64,000 bases of DNA, taken from the NCBI RefSeq assembly GCF_013340205.1, contig NZ_BJTG01000008.1, positions 1-64,000 on the forward strand. The letters run 5' to 3'. The DNA comes from Anaeromyxobacter diazotrophicus (GTDB taxonomy: Bacteria > Myxococcota > Myxococcia > Myxococcales > Anaeromyxobacteraceae). Made by a program: the position numbers and the translations under genes. The notes beneath the pieces are model-generated. The model worked only from the letters and a program-made list of their open reading frames with translations, was not told the origin of the DNA and did not search any database. Positions 50,436 to 59,207 of the stretch are shown here, piece by piece. Numbering within the stretch: the stretch's first letter is position 1; each line of letters opens with the position of its first letter.

Positions 50436-50711
50436 ATGCGCATCGCATACGACGAGCTGGTGCCCGAAGGGGAAGAGGTAGCGTGCGTCGGCCTGGCGCC
50501 GAGCCTCCACGACGCACGCCGGATGAAGGCCATCCTCGAGGACGAGCACCTCGACTTCGCCATCGAGGTCGAGCCCCACGCCTCGTTCGAGGTGACCGGC
50601 TCGCACGAGCACGCCCGCGCCGCCTTCTTCGTGGCGGCCTGCGACGCCTCGCACGCGCTCTCGGCGCTCCGCTCGGACCACGCCGAGGCCGCGCCGCAGC
50701 ACGCGCCGTAG
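50436..50711 (+). CDS. Small DUF2007-like protein
   Basis: A 91-residue acidic protein. The layout (hydrophobic strand VACVGLAPSLHDARRMKAILEDEHLDFAIE, then HEHARAAFFVAACDASHAL) resembles DUF2007/GlnB-like small domains that are believed to signal or bind ligands. The ATG at 50436 is the first in frame after a stop-rich stretch. It diverges from the type III PKS gene with a 156-bp gap and precedes clpB by 138 bp. The family assignment is tentative. Confidence 0.6.
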   Translation: MRIAYDELVPEGEEVACVGLAPSLHDARRMKAILEDEHLDFAIEVEPHASFEVTGSHEHARAAFFVAACDASHALSALRSDHAEAAPQHAP

Positions 50712-50849
50712 CGCGGGCGACAGGGCGCAGCGCCCCCGCCCTTCGCCAGCGCGGGCGCCTCGACGCCGCGCCGCCTCCCGGCGCGGGCGGGGGGGTGTGC
50801 GCTCCGCCCGCCCGCTTGCCAAACCCCTCCCCGCCCTTACGTTGCGCGC

Positions 50850-53468
50850 ATGCGACCCGAGAGACTGACCACCAAGGCCCAGGAGGCCTTGCAGGGCGCG
50901 GCCGCCCAGGCCCGCCGGCGCGACCACCAGGCGGTCGACGTCGAGCACCTCCTCCTGGCGCTCCTCGAGCAAGAGGACGGCATCGCCCGTCCGGTGCTGG
51001 AGAAGATCGGCGCCGACCCGGCGCGCGTCGCCTCGCGGCTCGAGGACGAGCTGCGCACCGTGCCGAAGGTCGAGGGCGCCGAGCCCTACACCGCCAACCG
51101 GCTCCTCAAGCTCCTCGACAAGGCCGAGGACGCGGCGAAGAAGCTCAAGGACGAGTACGTCTCGACCGAGCACCTGCTCTGGGCCGCCTCCGAGGAGCGC
51201 GGCGCCGCGGGCGAGGCGCTGCGCGCGGCCGGCGCGACCCCCGACCGCATCCGAGACGCGGTGAAGGGCATCCGGGGCGGCGCCAAGGTCACCTCGCCGG
51301 AGGCGGAGAGCCAGTACCGCGCGCTGGAGAAGTACGCGAAGGACCTCACCCAGCTCGCGCGCGACGGCAAGCTCGACCCGGTGGTGGGCCGCGACGACGA
51401 GATCCGCCGGGTCATCCAGATCCTCTCCCGCCGCACCAAGAACAACCCGGTGCTGGTGGGCGACCCGGGCGTCGGCAAGACCGCCATCGTCGAGGGTCTG
51501 GCGCGGCGCATCGTGGACGGCGACGTGCCGGAGGGCCTGAAGGGGAAGCGCCTCCTCAGCCTGGACCTCGCCTCGATGGTGGCCGGCACCAAGTTCCGCG
51601 GCGAGTTCGAGGAGCGGCTGAAGAGCGTGCTCAAGGAGGTGACCTCGTCCGAGGGCCAGATCGTCCTCTTCATCGACGAGATGCACACCATCGTCGGCGC
51701 GGGCGCGGCCGAGGGGGCGATGGACGCCGGCAACATGCTGAAGCCGGCGCTGGCGCGGGGCGAGCTGCACGCCATCGGCGCCACCACCGTGAACGAGTAC
51801 CGCAAGCACATCGAGAAGGACCCGGCGCTGGAGCGCCGCTTCCAGCCGGTCTTCGTCGGCGAGCCCACCGTGCAGGACACCATCTCCATCCTGCGCGGCC
51901 TCAAGGACCGCTACGAGCTGCACCACAAGGTGCGCATCCAGGACGCGGCGCTGGTCGAGGCCGCCCGCCTCAGCCACCGCTACATCACCGACCGCTTCCT
52001 GCCGGACAAGGCGATCGACCTCATCGACGAGGCGGCGAGCCGGCTGCGCATCGAGATCGACTCGATGCCGACCGAGGTGGACGAGGTGCGCCGCCGCATC
52101 GGGCAGCTCGAGATCGAGAAGCAGGGGCTGCGCAAGGAGCGGGACGAGGCCTCGCAGGCGCGGCTCGCCCAGGTGGACAAGGAGCTCGCCGCCCTCAACG
52201 AGCAGTTCGCGACGCTGAAGGCGCGCTGGGACAACGAGAAGAAGGCGATCCAGGAGGTGGCCGCCGCCAAGGGCGAGATCGACCAGCTCAAGGGCGAGCA
52301 GGCCGCGGCCGAGCGCGCGGCCGACTTCAACAAGGCGGCCGAGATCAAGTTCGGCCGGCTCCCCGAGCTGCAGCGCAAGATCGAAGTGCAGCAGCAGCGC
52401 CTCGCCGAGCTGCAGAAGGGCGGCGCCATGCTGAAGGAGGAGGTGACGCCGGAGGAGATCGCCGAGGTGGTCTCGAAGTGGACCGGCATCCCGGTCTCGA
52501 AGCTCATCGAGGGCGAGGTCGAGAAGCTGCTCGAGATGGAGGCGCGGCTGGCGAAGCGCGTGGTGGGCCAGGAGGAGGCGGTGCGGGCGGTCTCGGCGGC
52601 GGTGCGCCGGGCGCGCTCGGGCCTGCAGGATCCTCACCGGCCCATCGGCAGCTTCATCTTCCTCGGGCCGACCGGCGTCGGGAAGACCGAGACGGCGCGG
52701 GCGCTGGCCGAGTTCCTGTTCGACGACGAGCAGGCGATGATCCGGCTCGACATGAGCGAGTACATGGAGAAGCACGCCGTGTCGCGGCTCATCGGCGCGC
52801 CCCCTGGCTACGTCGGCTACGAGGAGGGCGGCCAGCTCACCGAGGCGGTCCGCCGCCGGCCGTACGCGGTGATCCTGTTCGACGAGATCGAGAAGGCGCA
52901 CCACGACGTCTTCAACGTGCTGCTCCAGATCCTCGACGACGGGCGGCTCACCGACGGGCAGGGGCGCACGGTCGACTTCCGCAACGCGGTGGTCATCATG
53001 ACCTCCAACATCGGCTCGGAGGAGATCCAGCGGCTGGCGGGCCGCCCCGGCTCGCAGATGCAGGAGATCCGCGAGGCGGCGCTGGAGCACCTGCGCGGCG
53101 AGTTCCGGCCCGAGTTCCTGAACCGGGTGGACGAGATCGTCGTCTTCCGGCCGCTGACGCGCGAGGACATCGGCCGCATCGTCGAGATCCAGCTCGGCCG
53201 GCTCCGCAAGCTGCTCGAGGACCGCAAGCTCACCCTCGAGCTCACCGACGGCGCGCGCGAGACCATCGCCGACGCGGGGTACGACCCGGTCTACGGCGCC
53301 CGGCCGCTCAAGCGCGCCATCCAGCGGCTGGTGCAGGACCCGCTGGCCCAGAAGATCCTGCGCGGCGAGTTCAAGCCCGGCGACCACGTGGTGGTCGAGG
53401 AGGGCAAGGGCGAGACCCTCGACTTCAGGAAGGGCGAGCGGCCGGTCGAGGTCGCCACCGTTCACTGA
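50850..53468 (+). CDS. clpB: ATP-dependent disaggregase ClpB
   Basis: An 872-residue Hsp100 chaperone that, with DnaK, dissolves protein aggregates. Clp_N repeats (1-145, [14 protein letters not shown]), first AAA+ domain (Walker [37 protein letters not shown]), a long coiled-coil middle domain (about 400-530) and a second AAA+ domain ([29 protein letters not shown]) are all in order. The C-terminal domain ([19 protein letters not shown]) is intact. Upstream CTTGCC and a C-rich stretch faintly resemble a heat-shock sigma promoter. The stop overlaps the convergent truA stop by 7 bp. Confidence 0.97.
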   Translation: MRPERLTTKAQEALQGAAAQARRRDHQAVDVEHLLLALLEQEDGIARPVLEKIGADPARVASRLEDELRTVPKVEGAEPYTANRLLKLLDKAEDAAKKLKDEYVSTEHLLWAASEERGAAGEALRAAGATPDRIRDAVKGIRGGAKVTSPEAESQYRALEKYAKDLTQLARDGKLDPVVGRDDEIRRVIQILSRRTKNNPVLVGDPGVGKTAIVEGLARRIVDGDVPEGLKGKRLLSLDLASMVAGTKFRGEFEERLKSVLKEVTSSEGQIVLFIDEMHTIVGAGAAEGAMDAGNMLKPALARGELHAIGATTVNEYRKHIEKDPALERRFQPVFVGEPTVQDTISILRGLKDRYELHHKVRIQDAALVEAARLSHRYITDRFLPDKAIDLIDEAASRLRIEIDSMPTEVDEVRRRIGQLEIEKQGLRKERDEASQARLAQVDKELAALNEQFATLKARWDNEKKAIQEVAAAKGEIDQLKGEQAAAERAADFNKAAEIKFGRLPELQRKIEVQQQRLAELQKGGAMLKEEVTPEEIAEVVSKWTGIPVSKLIEGEVEKLLEMEARLAKRVVGQEEAVRAVSAAVRRARSGLQDPHRPIGSFIFLGPTGVGKTETARALAEFLFDDEQAMIRLDMSEYMEKHAVSRLIGAPPGYVGYEEGGQLTEAVRRRPYAVILFDEIEKAHHDVFNVLLQILDDGRLTDGQGRTVDFRNAVVIMTSNIGSEEIQRLAGRPGSQMQEIREAALEHLRGEFRPEFLNRVDEIVVFRPLTREDIGRIVEIQLGRLRKLLEDRKLTLELTDGARETIADAGYDPVYGARPLKRAIQRLVQDPLAQKILRGEFKPGDHVVVEEGKGETLDFRKGERPVEVATVH

Positions 53469-54208
53469 AGCGGAGGGTAGAACACCTCCTCGAGGCACAG
53501 GCCCTGCGGCGGGGCGGTGCGGCCGGCGCGCGTCCGGTCGCGCCCCTCCAGCAGCGCCGGGATGGACGCGGCCTCGCGCTGGCCGAGGCCGACCTCGACC
53601 AGCGTGCCGACGATGTTCCGCACCATGTGCTTCACGAAAGCGGTCGCCTCGACGACGACCGCCAGCTCGCCGCCAGCCGAGACGAGCTGGAGCCGCCGCA
53701 CCTCGCGCACCGCGTGGGCCGCCTCGCAGTCGGCGGCCTGGAACGCTGCGAAGTCGTGCCGCCCGAGGAGCGGCGCCGCGGCCGCGGCCATGGCGGCGGC
53801 GTCGAGCGGCCGGAACACCTGCCAGGACTGGAGCCGCGAGAGCGGGGCGCGCGTCGGACCGTTCACGATGCGGTAGCGGTAGCGCTTCCCCCTCGCGCTG
53901 CGCCGGGCGTCGAAGCCGTCCGGCTCGACCGAGGCCGCGCGCACGGCGACGTCGGCCGGCAGGAGCGCGTTCATGCCCTTCACGTAGGCGGAGAGCGGGA
54001 GCGGCGCGGCCTCCGGGAAGCTCGCCACCTGCCCCAGCGCGTGCACCCCGGCGTCGGTGCGCCCCGCCGCGACCACCCGCCGCGGCGCGTGGTGCAGCGT
54101 CCCCAGCGCGCGCTCCACCTCCGCCTGGATGGAGGGCCCGTTCGGCTGCACCTGCCAGCCCACGTAGCGGGTCCCGTCGTACTCGAGGATGAGCTTCACG
54201 ACCGGCAC
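53462..54208 (-). CDS. truA: tRNA pseudouridine(38-40) synthase
   Basis: A 248-residue enzyme modifying positions 38-40 of tRNA anticodon arms. The catalytic aspartate is in [15 protein letters not shown] (about residue 55). The N-terminal [16 protein letters not shown] and the C-terminal [13 protein letters not shown] are family signatures. The GTG at 54208 is used; another GTG at 54199 (V-K-L-I start) would fit as well. Neither has a good ribosome site. Only its 3' end touches the convergent clpB; upstream lies the inverted-repeat element. Confidence 0.95.
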   Translation of the reverse strand: MPVVKLILEYDGTRYVGWQVQPNGPSIQAEVERALGTLHHAPRRVVAAGRTDAGVHALGQVASFPEAAPLPLSAYVKGMNALLPADVAVRAASVEPDGFDARRSARGKRYRYRIVNGPTRAPLSRLQSWQVFRPLDAAAMAAAAAPLLGRHDFAAFQAADCEAAHAVREVRRLQLVSAGGELAVVVEATAFVKHMVRNIVGTLVEVGLGQREAASIPALLEGRDRTRAGRTAPPQGLCLEEVFYPPLQ

Positions 54209-54244
54209 GGCGGGAAGGTAGCACGAGGGACGACCGTGGCCGCT

Positions 54245-54511
54245 GGGGGCGGAGCGGGTGACCCCCGACCGCCCCTCGTCCGCGCGCGCGTCGGCGCCCA
54301 TGCTCCGCGCCGCACCGAGGCTCGCTCGGCCGGAACGCGCATCAGGGTCCCCGCGACGCGGCTGCGGAACCTTGCTCCGCGCCGCTGCGCGTCGCGGATC
54401 TTCGAGCAGTCCTCGCCGCGGAAGGGTTCCCTCGGGCGCGTTCCGGCGACCATGATGCCCGTGGCGGCGCTCCGCAATGGCGCCTCGTGCGCGCGCGGAC
54501 TCGGGGCGGCC
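54245..54511. repeat. Left arm of a large inverted repeat
   Basis: This arm matches the reverse complement of 54929-55198. The inner 78 bp (54434-54511) are identical in both arms; the outer part has diverged with small insertions. The outer match runs through words such as CGCGCGCGCGTCGGCGCCC and GCGACGCGGCTGCGGAA. No gene is seen in the arm. The sequences 54209-54244 and 54512-54545 between the arm and its neighbours hold nothing I recognise. Confidence 0.8.
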
Positions 54512-54545
54512 GCCGGTGCGACGCGAGGCCGCGGGGGCTAGGGCA

Positions 54546-54739
54546 TCACCGGCTCGAGAGGTCACGTTCGAGCGCGACCTTCCCGTCCAGGAGGAGTTCT
54601 TTCGGTCCGTCCGCGGGCGTGTAGACGCGCCTCTCTGCGGGTACCTCCTGCAGCGCGGCGAACACCTCGTGACGGCTTTCGCAGAACCGTTTCAGCGACT
54701 CGACGTCCCCATACTGCGAGAACACGAACGCCTGGTAAC
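54546..54739 (-). pseudogene. Orphan gene remnant inside the inverted-repeat element
   Basis: On the minus strand a stretch of about 64 codons reads like real protein: it has a GYQAFVFSQYGD start, then VESLKRFCESRHEVF, and a polar C-terminus ending in LERDLSSR before TGA. Codon use is less G/C-biased (AAA, GAA, TAT, CGT occur) than in neighbours, suggesting foreign origin. Upstream in frame there is no family-like sequence, so it is probably the 3' end of a truncated gene. A 59-residue version starting at GTG 54725 is possible, because GGAGG lies 14 nt upstream. I do not recognise the family. Sequence 54740-54928 holds nothing else. Confidence 0.45.
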
Positions 54740-54928
54740 CCTCCTTTCGTCTCCGCCGACCCGTAGCCGTAGCCGCCCGGCCAGCGACGGTCGTGGCTCG
54801 AAGATGATGGTGCCAACTCCCCAAGGGCCTCTGGCACACCGGGCGAGGCTGGAGCAGAAGGAGAGGGAGCACTCGCCTCGACGTGAAGCACATCCTGCGC
54901 GCGCTCGGACGACGCGTCCGCCCCGACT

Positions 54929-55198
54929 GGCCGCCCCGAGTCCGCGCGCGCACGAGGCGCCATTGCGGAGCGCCGCCACGGGCATCATGGTCGCCGGAAC
55001 GCGCCCACGGGGACCTCGACCGCGGCGAGGACTGACCGAAGCACCCCGGCGCGCAGCGCCGCGGTGCAAGATTCCGCAGCCGCGTCGCGAGGACCCCGGG
55101 CGCGTTCCGGCCATGGGAGCTTCCGGGCGGCGCGGAGCACGGGCGCCGACGCGCGCGCGGGCGAGGGGCGGCGGGGTTCAGCCGCGGTGCCCCCAGCG
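54929..55198. repeat. Right arm of a large inverted repeat
   Basis: Reverse complement of the left arm (54245-54511). Positions 54929-55006 are identical to 54511-54434. The arm spacing is about 417 bp. Together the pair could form a very long hairpin or mark the ends of a transposable element. No gene was found in 55007-55283 apart from a small C-rich palindrome. Confidence 0.8.
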
Positions 55199-55218
55199 TG
55201 AGGAGGCGTCGCCGTGAG

Positions 55219-55260
55219 CCCCTCTCCCATCCCCGCGATGCGGGGCGAGGGGAGATGGGG
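55219..55260. repeat. C-rich/G-rich palindromic repeat
   Basis: A hairpin with a perfect inner stem, CCCCGC-GAT-GCGGGG (55231-55245), and outer C-rich and G-rich tracts (CCCCTCTCCCAT...GAGGGGAGATGGGG). It resembles the insert in selA and could double as a terminator for the converging interval, though no U tract follows. Confidence 0.6.
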
Positions 55261-55283
55261 TCCCGCCGGGCTCCTCCTCGCCG

Positions 55284-57380
55284 CTACTTCGACGCCGCCG
55301 GGCAGTAGGCCGCCGGCACGGTGACGGCGTTGTTGTCGGTCCGGCACTCGCCGACGACGCCCTGCCCCGTGCCGTCGTCGTTCAGCACCGCGGTGACGTC
55401 GAGCGGCGCCGCCGGAGGCGGGGCGAGGTCGAGCGACACGGTCTCGCTCATCGCCGGCAGGATGGCGCCCGCCGTCTTCGCGACGCCGAGCAGCTTGCCG
55501 CCGCGGCCGCCCTGGTAGAAGGCGACCGGGACGCCCGCCGTCACCAGCACCGCGCCGCGGTTCCACACCTTCACCGCGAGGCGCACCTTGGCCGGGCAGC
55601 CGCTCGGGTCGAGGGAGGCGTCGGCCGCCGCCGCGGCCAGGTCGGGCGCGCGGAAGTCGCTGTTGCCGATCGGGTTCATGCGGAAGGTGTTGAGCGACTC
55701 GCCGAACAGGGAGGCCGTCCAGTGCGGCTGCTCCTTCTGCGGGATCGAGCCGTCCTCGTTCACGTTCGTCACGTGGTAGGCGTGCTCGTTCCACACCGAG
55801 CGGGTCGAGACCCAGTGGTCGCGCAGGTCCTTGAAGACGGTGATCCCGTGCAGTCCGGAGGTCTCGTGGTCCCAGGTCGTGCCGTCCGGCGCGGTGCAGG
55901 TGATCTTGCACACGCTGTTCGTGGCGACGACGATCTCGGCCCGCCCGTCGCGGTCGACGTCGGCGATGACCGGGTTCTCGTGGACCGTGCAGCTCGGGTT
56001 CTTCGCCTGGAACAGCACGTCGCCCGAGGGGCCGTCGTAGACGCGCGTGTAGCACTCGTCGCCGTAGACGACCTGCGCCCGCCCGCCGTGCGAGAAGTCG
56101 AAGACCGAGCTCCCGGTCACCATGCTCTGGTCCTGCGTCGGCTTGCTCCAGAGGATGGGGCTCGCCGCGAACGGCTTGAACACGGTGTAGGACGACTTGC
56201 CCGCCACGCCGATCTCGAGCTTCCCGTCGCCGTCGAAGTCGGCGACCGTCGGCGCGCCGCCGCCGGCGATGCCGCCCGGGGGGATGTCGACCGGCCCCCA
56301 GATCACCTTGCCCTGCCAGTCCTGCAGCCGCACCTGGCCCACCGAGACGACCACGATCTGCGGGTGCGGGTCGTCGGTGAAGCGCGCCACCGCCACCAGG
56401 CCGTCCTGCTGGCCGTTCGGCCAGCCCGGCTTCGGCTGGCAGTGGTTGTCGTAGACCGTGTTGCCCGTCACGATGTCGGGCACGCCGTCGAGGTCCACGT
56501 CGGCCACCGTGGAGATCGGGCCCAGGAAGTTCTCGCCGATGCCGGTGCCGCCCGGGCCGTTCGAGCCCTGGCACACCACCTTGCCGTGCGCGTCGACGAC
56601 GGTGGCGCCGAGGATCACCTGCGCCTCCTGCCCGCCGTAGAGGTTGGCGATGGAGGGGGCGCCCCAGAACACGCGCAGCCCCTTCACCTCCCACAGGAAC
56701 TGGCCCTGGCCGTCGAAGGCGACGAGGCCGTCGTCGGTCGGCGGCCCCTGCCGCGTCGGATCCGTCGCCGGCCAGGTGCTGCCCAGGCGCGCGGTGACGA
56801 GCTCGGTCCGGCCGTCGCCCAGGAGGTCGCCCGCCGCGATGGCGGCCAGGCCGTTCACCGGGTGCGCCGGGTCGGTCGTCCACAGCTCGGTCCCGTCGCG
56901 GCCGGAGACGGCGCGCATGACGCCCGGGACCACCGAGCCCGCGCCGAAGCCCATCGGGATCGCGTTGAACACGACCGCCGGCGGCGCGTTCACGTCGGAG
57001 GTCCTGGAGAGCGGCACCACCACCGGGGTCATGAGGACGTGGACGTCGTCCGGCAGCGTGGTCGAGGACGACCACTGCCACGCCACCCGGGGCGTGAACG
57101 GGCCCTTGGGTGGGACGTAGCTGCAGGTCGCGTCCGCCGGCTGGCAGGCGCCGCTCACGCAGACGAGGCCGCCGTCGCAGGCGCCGCCCGCGCCGCACGC
57201 GCTCGCCGCCGAGACGCCCCCGTCGGCACCGCTGCCCCCCGCCGCCACGCACTGCCCGTTCTGCAGCGTCTGTCCGCTCGGGCAACCGCTGGACCCGCCG
57301 GAGCCTCCCCCGCCGCCCTTGCTGCAGCTCGACGCCGCTGCGAGCGTCGCCGCCGCCAGCAGCACCCCGATTCGCCGCAT
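55284..57380 (-). CDS. Exported FG-GAP/VCBS-repeat lipoprotein
   Basis: A 698-residue surface or periplasmic lipoprotein. The signal peptide ends at a lipobox (AAASSC), followed by a Gly/Ser linker and a cysteine-rich EGF-like head (CPSGQTLQNGQC, ACGAGGACDGGLVC). The body carries repeats of the integrin FG-GAP/VCBS kind with calcium-type loops: DVDLDGVPDIV, DFDGDGKLEIG and DVDRDGRAEIV. A beta-sandwich (CARDB-like) domain near the C-terminus (VWNRGAVLVTAG...TDNNAVTV) follows. GGGAGA upstream supports the ATG at 57380 over a longer frame. Function unknown; adhesion or carbohydrate binding is plausible. Confidence 0.8.
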   Translation of the reverse strand: MRRIGVLLAAATLAAASSCSKGGGGGSGGSSGCPSGQTLQNGQCVAAGGSGADGGVSAASACGAGGACDGGLVCVSGACQPADATCSYVPPKGPFTPRVAWQWSSSTTLPDDVHVLMTPVVVPLSRTSDVNAPPAVVFNAIPMGFGAGSVVPGVMRAVSGRDGTELWTTDPAHPVNGLAAIAAGDLLGDGRTELVTARLGSTWPATDPTRQGPPTDDGLVAFDGQGQFLWEVKGLRVFWGAPSIANLYGGQEAQVILGATVVDAHGKVVCQGSNGPGGTGIGENFLGPISTVADVDLDGVPDIVTGNTVYDNHCQPKPGWPNGQQDGLVAVARFTDDPHPQIVVVSVGQVRLQDWQGKVIWGPVDIPPGGIAGGGAPTVADFDGDGKLEIGVAGKSSYTVFKPFAASPILWSKPTQDQSMVTGSSVFDFSHGGRAQVVYGDECYTRVYDGPSGDVLFQAKNPSCTVHENPVIADVDRDGRAEIVVATNSVCKITCTAPDGTTWDHETSGLHGITVFKDLRDHWVSTRSVWNEHAYHVTNVNEDGSIPQKEQPHWTASLFGESLNTFRMNPIGNSDFRAPDLAAAAADASLDPSGCPAKVRLAVKVWNRGAVLVTAGVPVAFYQGGRGGKLLGVAKTAGAILPAMSETVSLDLAPPPAAPLDVTAVLNDDGTGQGVVGECRTDNNAVTVPAAYCPAASK

Positions 57381-57517
57381 GCCGTCTCCCCGCGCGAGAT
57401 GCGCGAGGCCGCGGGCTGCACGGGCCAGGCCAGGAGCGCGCGCGGGGCGGATCGCGCCGCCCCCGGCAGCCGGCGCGTCACGCCCGAGCCGCCCTGCCCG
57501 CCGCGGGGGCGCCCCGA

Positions 57518-57535
57518 TGGGAACAAACGTTCCCA
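57518..57535. promoter_or_regulatory. Palindromic operator candidate (GAAC-N4-GTTC)
   Basis: A perfect 18-bp palindrome, TGGGAAC-AAAC-GTTCCCA, lies in the 297-bp gap between the divergent lipoprotein (-) and polyprenyl synthase (+) genes, about 140 bp from each start. The core GAAC-N4-GTTC has the form of the LexA box of Gram-positive bacteria, but many other regulators use such half-sites. Confidence 0.45.
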
Positions 57536-57677
57536 GCGGTGGAAGGGGCAGCGCACGGGCGAGCCCTCGCGCCGCGTCATTCACCATTCGTCAACAGTCC
57601 CCGTGGCGTTGACCCCGGGGAGCGCTCCGCGCTATATGCCTCCCTTCAGTTTTTTTTGAAGTTCCCGGAGAGGGAGC

Positions 57678-58724
57678 ATGAGCCGAGAGCAGGCCATCCT
57701 GTCGCAGCTCGACGCCAGCGCCGGACGCGGGGTCCGCCCCGAGAAGGCGCAGTCGGCGCTGCAGGAGGTGCCGTCGCTCGCGCTCGAGCTCTCCTCGCTC
57801 GAGGCGGAGCTCACGCGCGCCACCGAGGACGCGGAGGAGACGCTCCGCGCCGCCGCGCGGCACCTGGTGGGCTCGGGCGGCAAGCGCATCCGGCCCACGG
57901 TGACCTTGCTCGCCTGCGGCGCGTGCGGCGGGATCCTGCGGCACGCGGTGCCGTTCGCCTGCGCCGCCGAGCTCACGCACTCCGCCACCCTGCTCCACGA
58001 CGACGTCATCGACGACGGCCCGACGCGCCGCGGCCAGCCCGCCTCGCGCGTGCTGTGGGGCAACGCCGTCTCGGTCCTCTCCGGCGACTGGCTCCTCACC
58101 CGCGCGCTCGAGATCGTCGCCGCCGAGCCGGCCCGCTCCGCGGCGCTCCCGGCGCTGCTCGCCACCATGCGCCGGCTGGTCGAGGGCGAGGTGCTGCAGC
58201 TCTCGCTCCGCGGCAGCTTCGAGGCCACCGAGCAGGACTACTTCGACGTCGTGCGCGGGAAGACCGCCTCGCTCTTCGGCTGGAGCGCCGCGGCCGGCGC
58301 GTGGGCCGCCGGCCTCCGCGGCGAGATCCCGGACGCGCTGGCCGAGTTCGGCGAGGGCATCGGGATGGCCTTCCAGCTCGTCGACGACGCCCTCGACTAC
58401 GCCGCCGACCCGGAGCTGCTCGGCAAGCGCCTCGGCCAGGACTTCCTGGAGGGCAAGGCGACCCTGCCGCTCATCCGCGCCCTCCAGCGCGAGCCGGCGC
58501 TGCGCCAGCGGCTGGCGGCGCTGCTCGAGGGCAAGCTCGACGGCGCGGCCGTCGCGGCGGACGTCATCGAGGCGGTGAAGCGGACCGGCGGCGTCGAGGC
58601 CGCCCGCGCCGTCGCCCGGGAGCACACCGCCTCCGCGATGGAGGCGCTCACCCGGGTGCCGGACGGCACGCACCGCCGCGCGATGGCCGAGGCGGCGCGC
58701 CACCTCACCGAGCGCGCTTTCTAG
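57678..58724 (+). CDS. Polyprenyl diphosphate synthase (menaquinone side chain)
   Basis: A 348-residue trans-prenyltransferase. The first aspartate-rich motif is LLHDDVIDDGPTRRG (DDxxD, about 112-116) and the second is FQLVDDALDYAAD (about 237-241). SGGKRIRPTVTLLA upstream is the IPP-binding motif (GKxxRP). Sequence and length fit the IspB/HepT-type enzymes that build the C35-C45 chains of quinones. GAGAGGGAG precedes the ATG. The menaquinone ring operon follows 0.5 kb downstream, so this enzyme probably makes the prenyl tail. A CTTCA...TGAAG hairpin around eight T lies just upstream of the ribosome site. Confidence 0.92.
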   Translation: MSREQAILSQLDASAGRGVRPEKAQSALQEVPSLALELSSLEAELTRATEDAEETLRAAARHLVGSGGKRIRPTVTLLACGACGGILRHAVPFACAAELTHSATLLHDDVIDDGPTRRGQPASRVLWGNAVSVLSGDWLLTRALEIVAAEPARSAALPALLATMRRLVEGEVLQLSLRGSFEATEQDYFDVVRGKTASLFGWSAAAGAWAAGLRGEIPDALAEFGEGIGMAFQLVDDALDYAADPELLGKRLGQDFLEGKATLPLIRALQREPALRQRLAALLEGKLDGAAVAADVIEAVKRTGGVEAARAVAREHTASAMEALTRVPDGTHRRAMAEAARHLTERAF

Positions 58725-58747
58725 GAGGCGCGCGCGGCGGCGCCTCC
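58724..58747 (+). terminator. Possible terminator hairpin after the polyprenyl synthase gene
   Basis: A perfect 8-bp stem, GGAGGCGC (58724-58731) and GCGCCTCC (58740-58747), begins at the stop codon of the polyprenyl synthase gene. No U tract follows, so it may only stabilise the mRNA end. Confidence 0.35.
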
Positions 58748-58835
58748 CCCGCGCCCCGCAGAGGGACCGACCGCCCGTCAGGGGGCCAACCTCCGCTGAG
58801 CAGGACCGCTCCAGGCTACTTATCGTCGAAGGAGC

Positions 58836-59135
58836 ATGGCGCGATCGAGCTGGAGGCAGCGGTCGGACGGCGTCTACCTGATCATCGGCCAGGGGCGTAG
58901 GTTCCGGCGCGCCGCGGTCGCCTTCGCGACGTTGCTCACCGCGCTCGCGATGGCCGTGGCGGTCACGACCGCCGCGGTCGTCTACCTCGTCATCGGCCTC
59001 CCGCTCCTGGTGGCCGCGGCCGGGTTCCTCCTCGTCCGGCGCGCCAGCCGCCCGGCCACGCCCCCGGCCACCGTGCTCACCCTCGCGCGCCGCAACCGCC
59101 CGCTCTCCGTCGCCGCGCGCGACGCGGGCGCGTAG
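58836..59135 (+). CDS. Small two-helix membrane protein
   Basis: A 99-residue protein of no recognised family. Basic N-terminus (SSWRQRSDGVYLIIGQGRRFRR), two hydrophobic segments (about 26-50 and 52-68) and an Arg/Ala/Pro cytoplasmic tail. AGGAGC lies 3-8 nt before the ATG. It stands between the polyprenyl synthase and the menaquinone operon, so a link with quinone metabolism is possible but unsupported. Confidence 0.55.
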   Translation: MARSSWRQRSDGVYLIIGQGRRFRRAAVAFATLLTALAMAVAVTTAAVVYLVIGLPLLVAAAGFLLVRRASRPATPPATVLTLARRNRPLSVAARDAGA

Positions 59136-59168
59136 GTAGCGACGGGCGGGCGTTTCCTTCAACGAACA

Positions 59169-59197
59169 TTGAAACTCGCTGGGAAGGGGAGTAGATA
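59169..59197 (+). promoter_or_regulatory. Promoter of the menaquinone operon
   Basis: TTGAAA (59169-59174), a 17-bp spacer and TAGATA (59192-59197) form a strong sigma70-like promoter. The ATG of the ubiD-like gene follows 11 bp after the -10, so transcription would start about 3-5 nt before it, leaving almost no leader. Confidence 0.7.
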
Positions 59198-59207
59198 GGT
59201 CCGCCTC

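Noticed and set aside
50790-50849. Heat-shock sigma32 promoter of clpB
   Set aside because: CTTGCC and a C-rich block resemble it, but the -10 element CCCCAT-T is too degenerate to call; no CIRCE element either.
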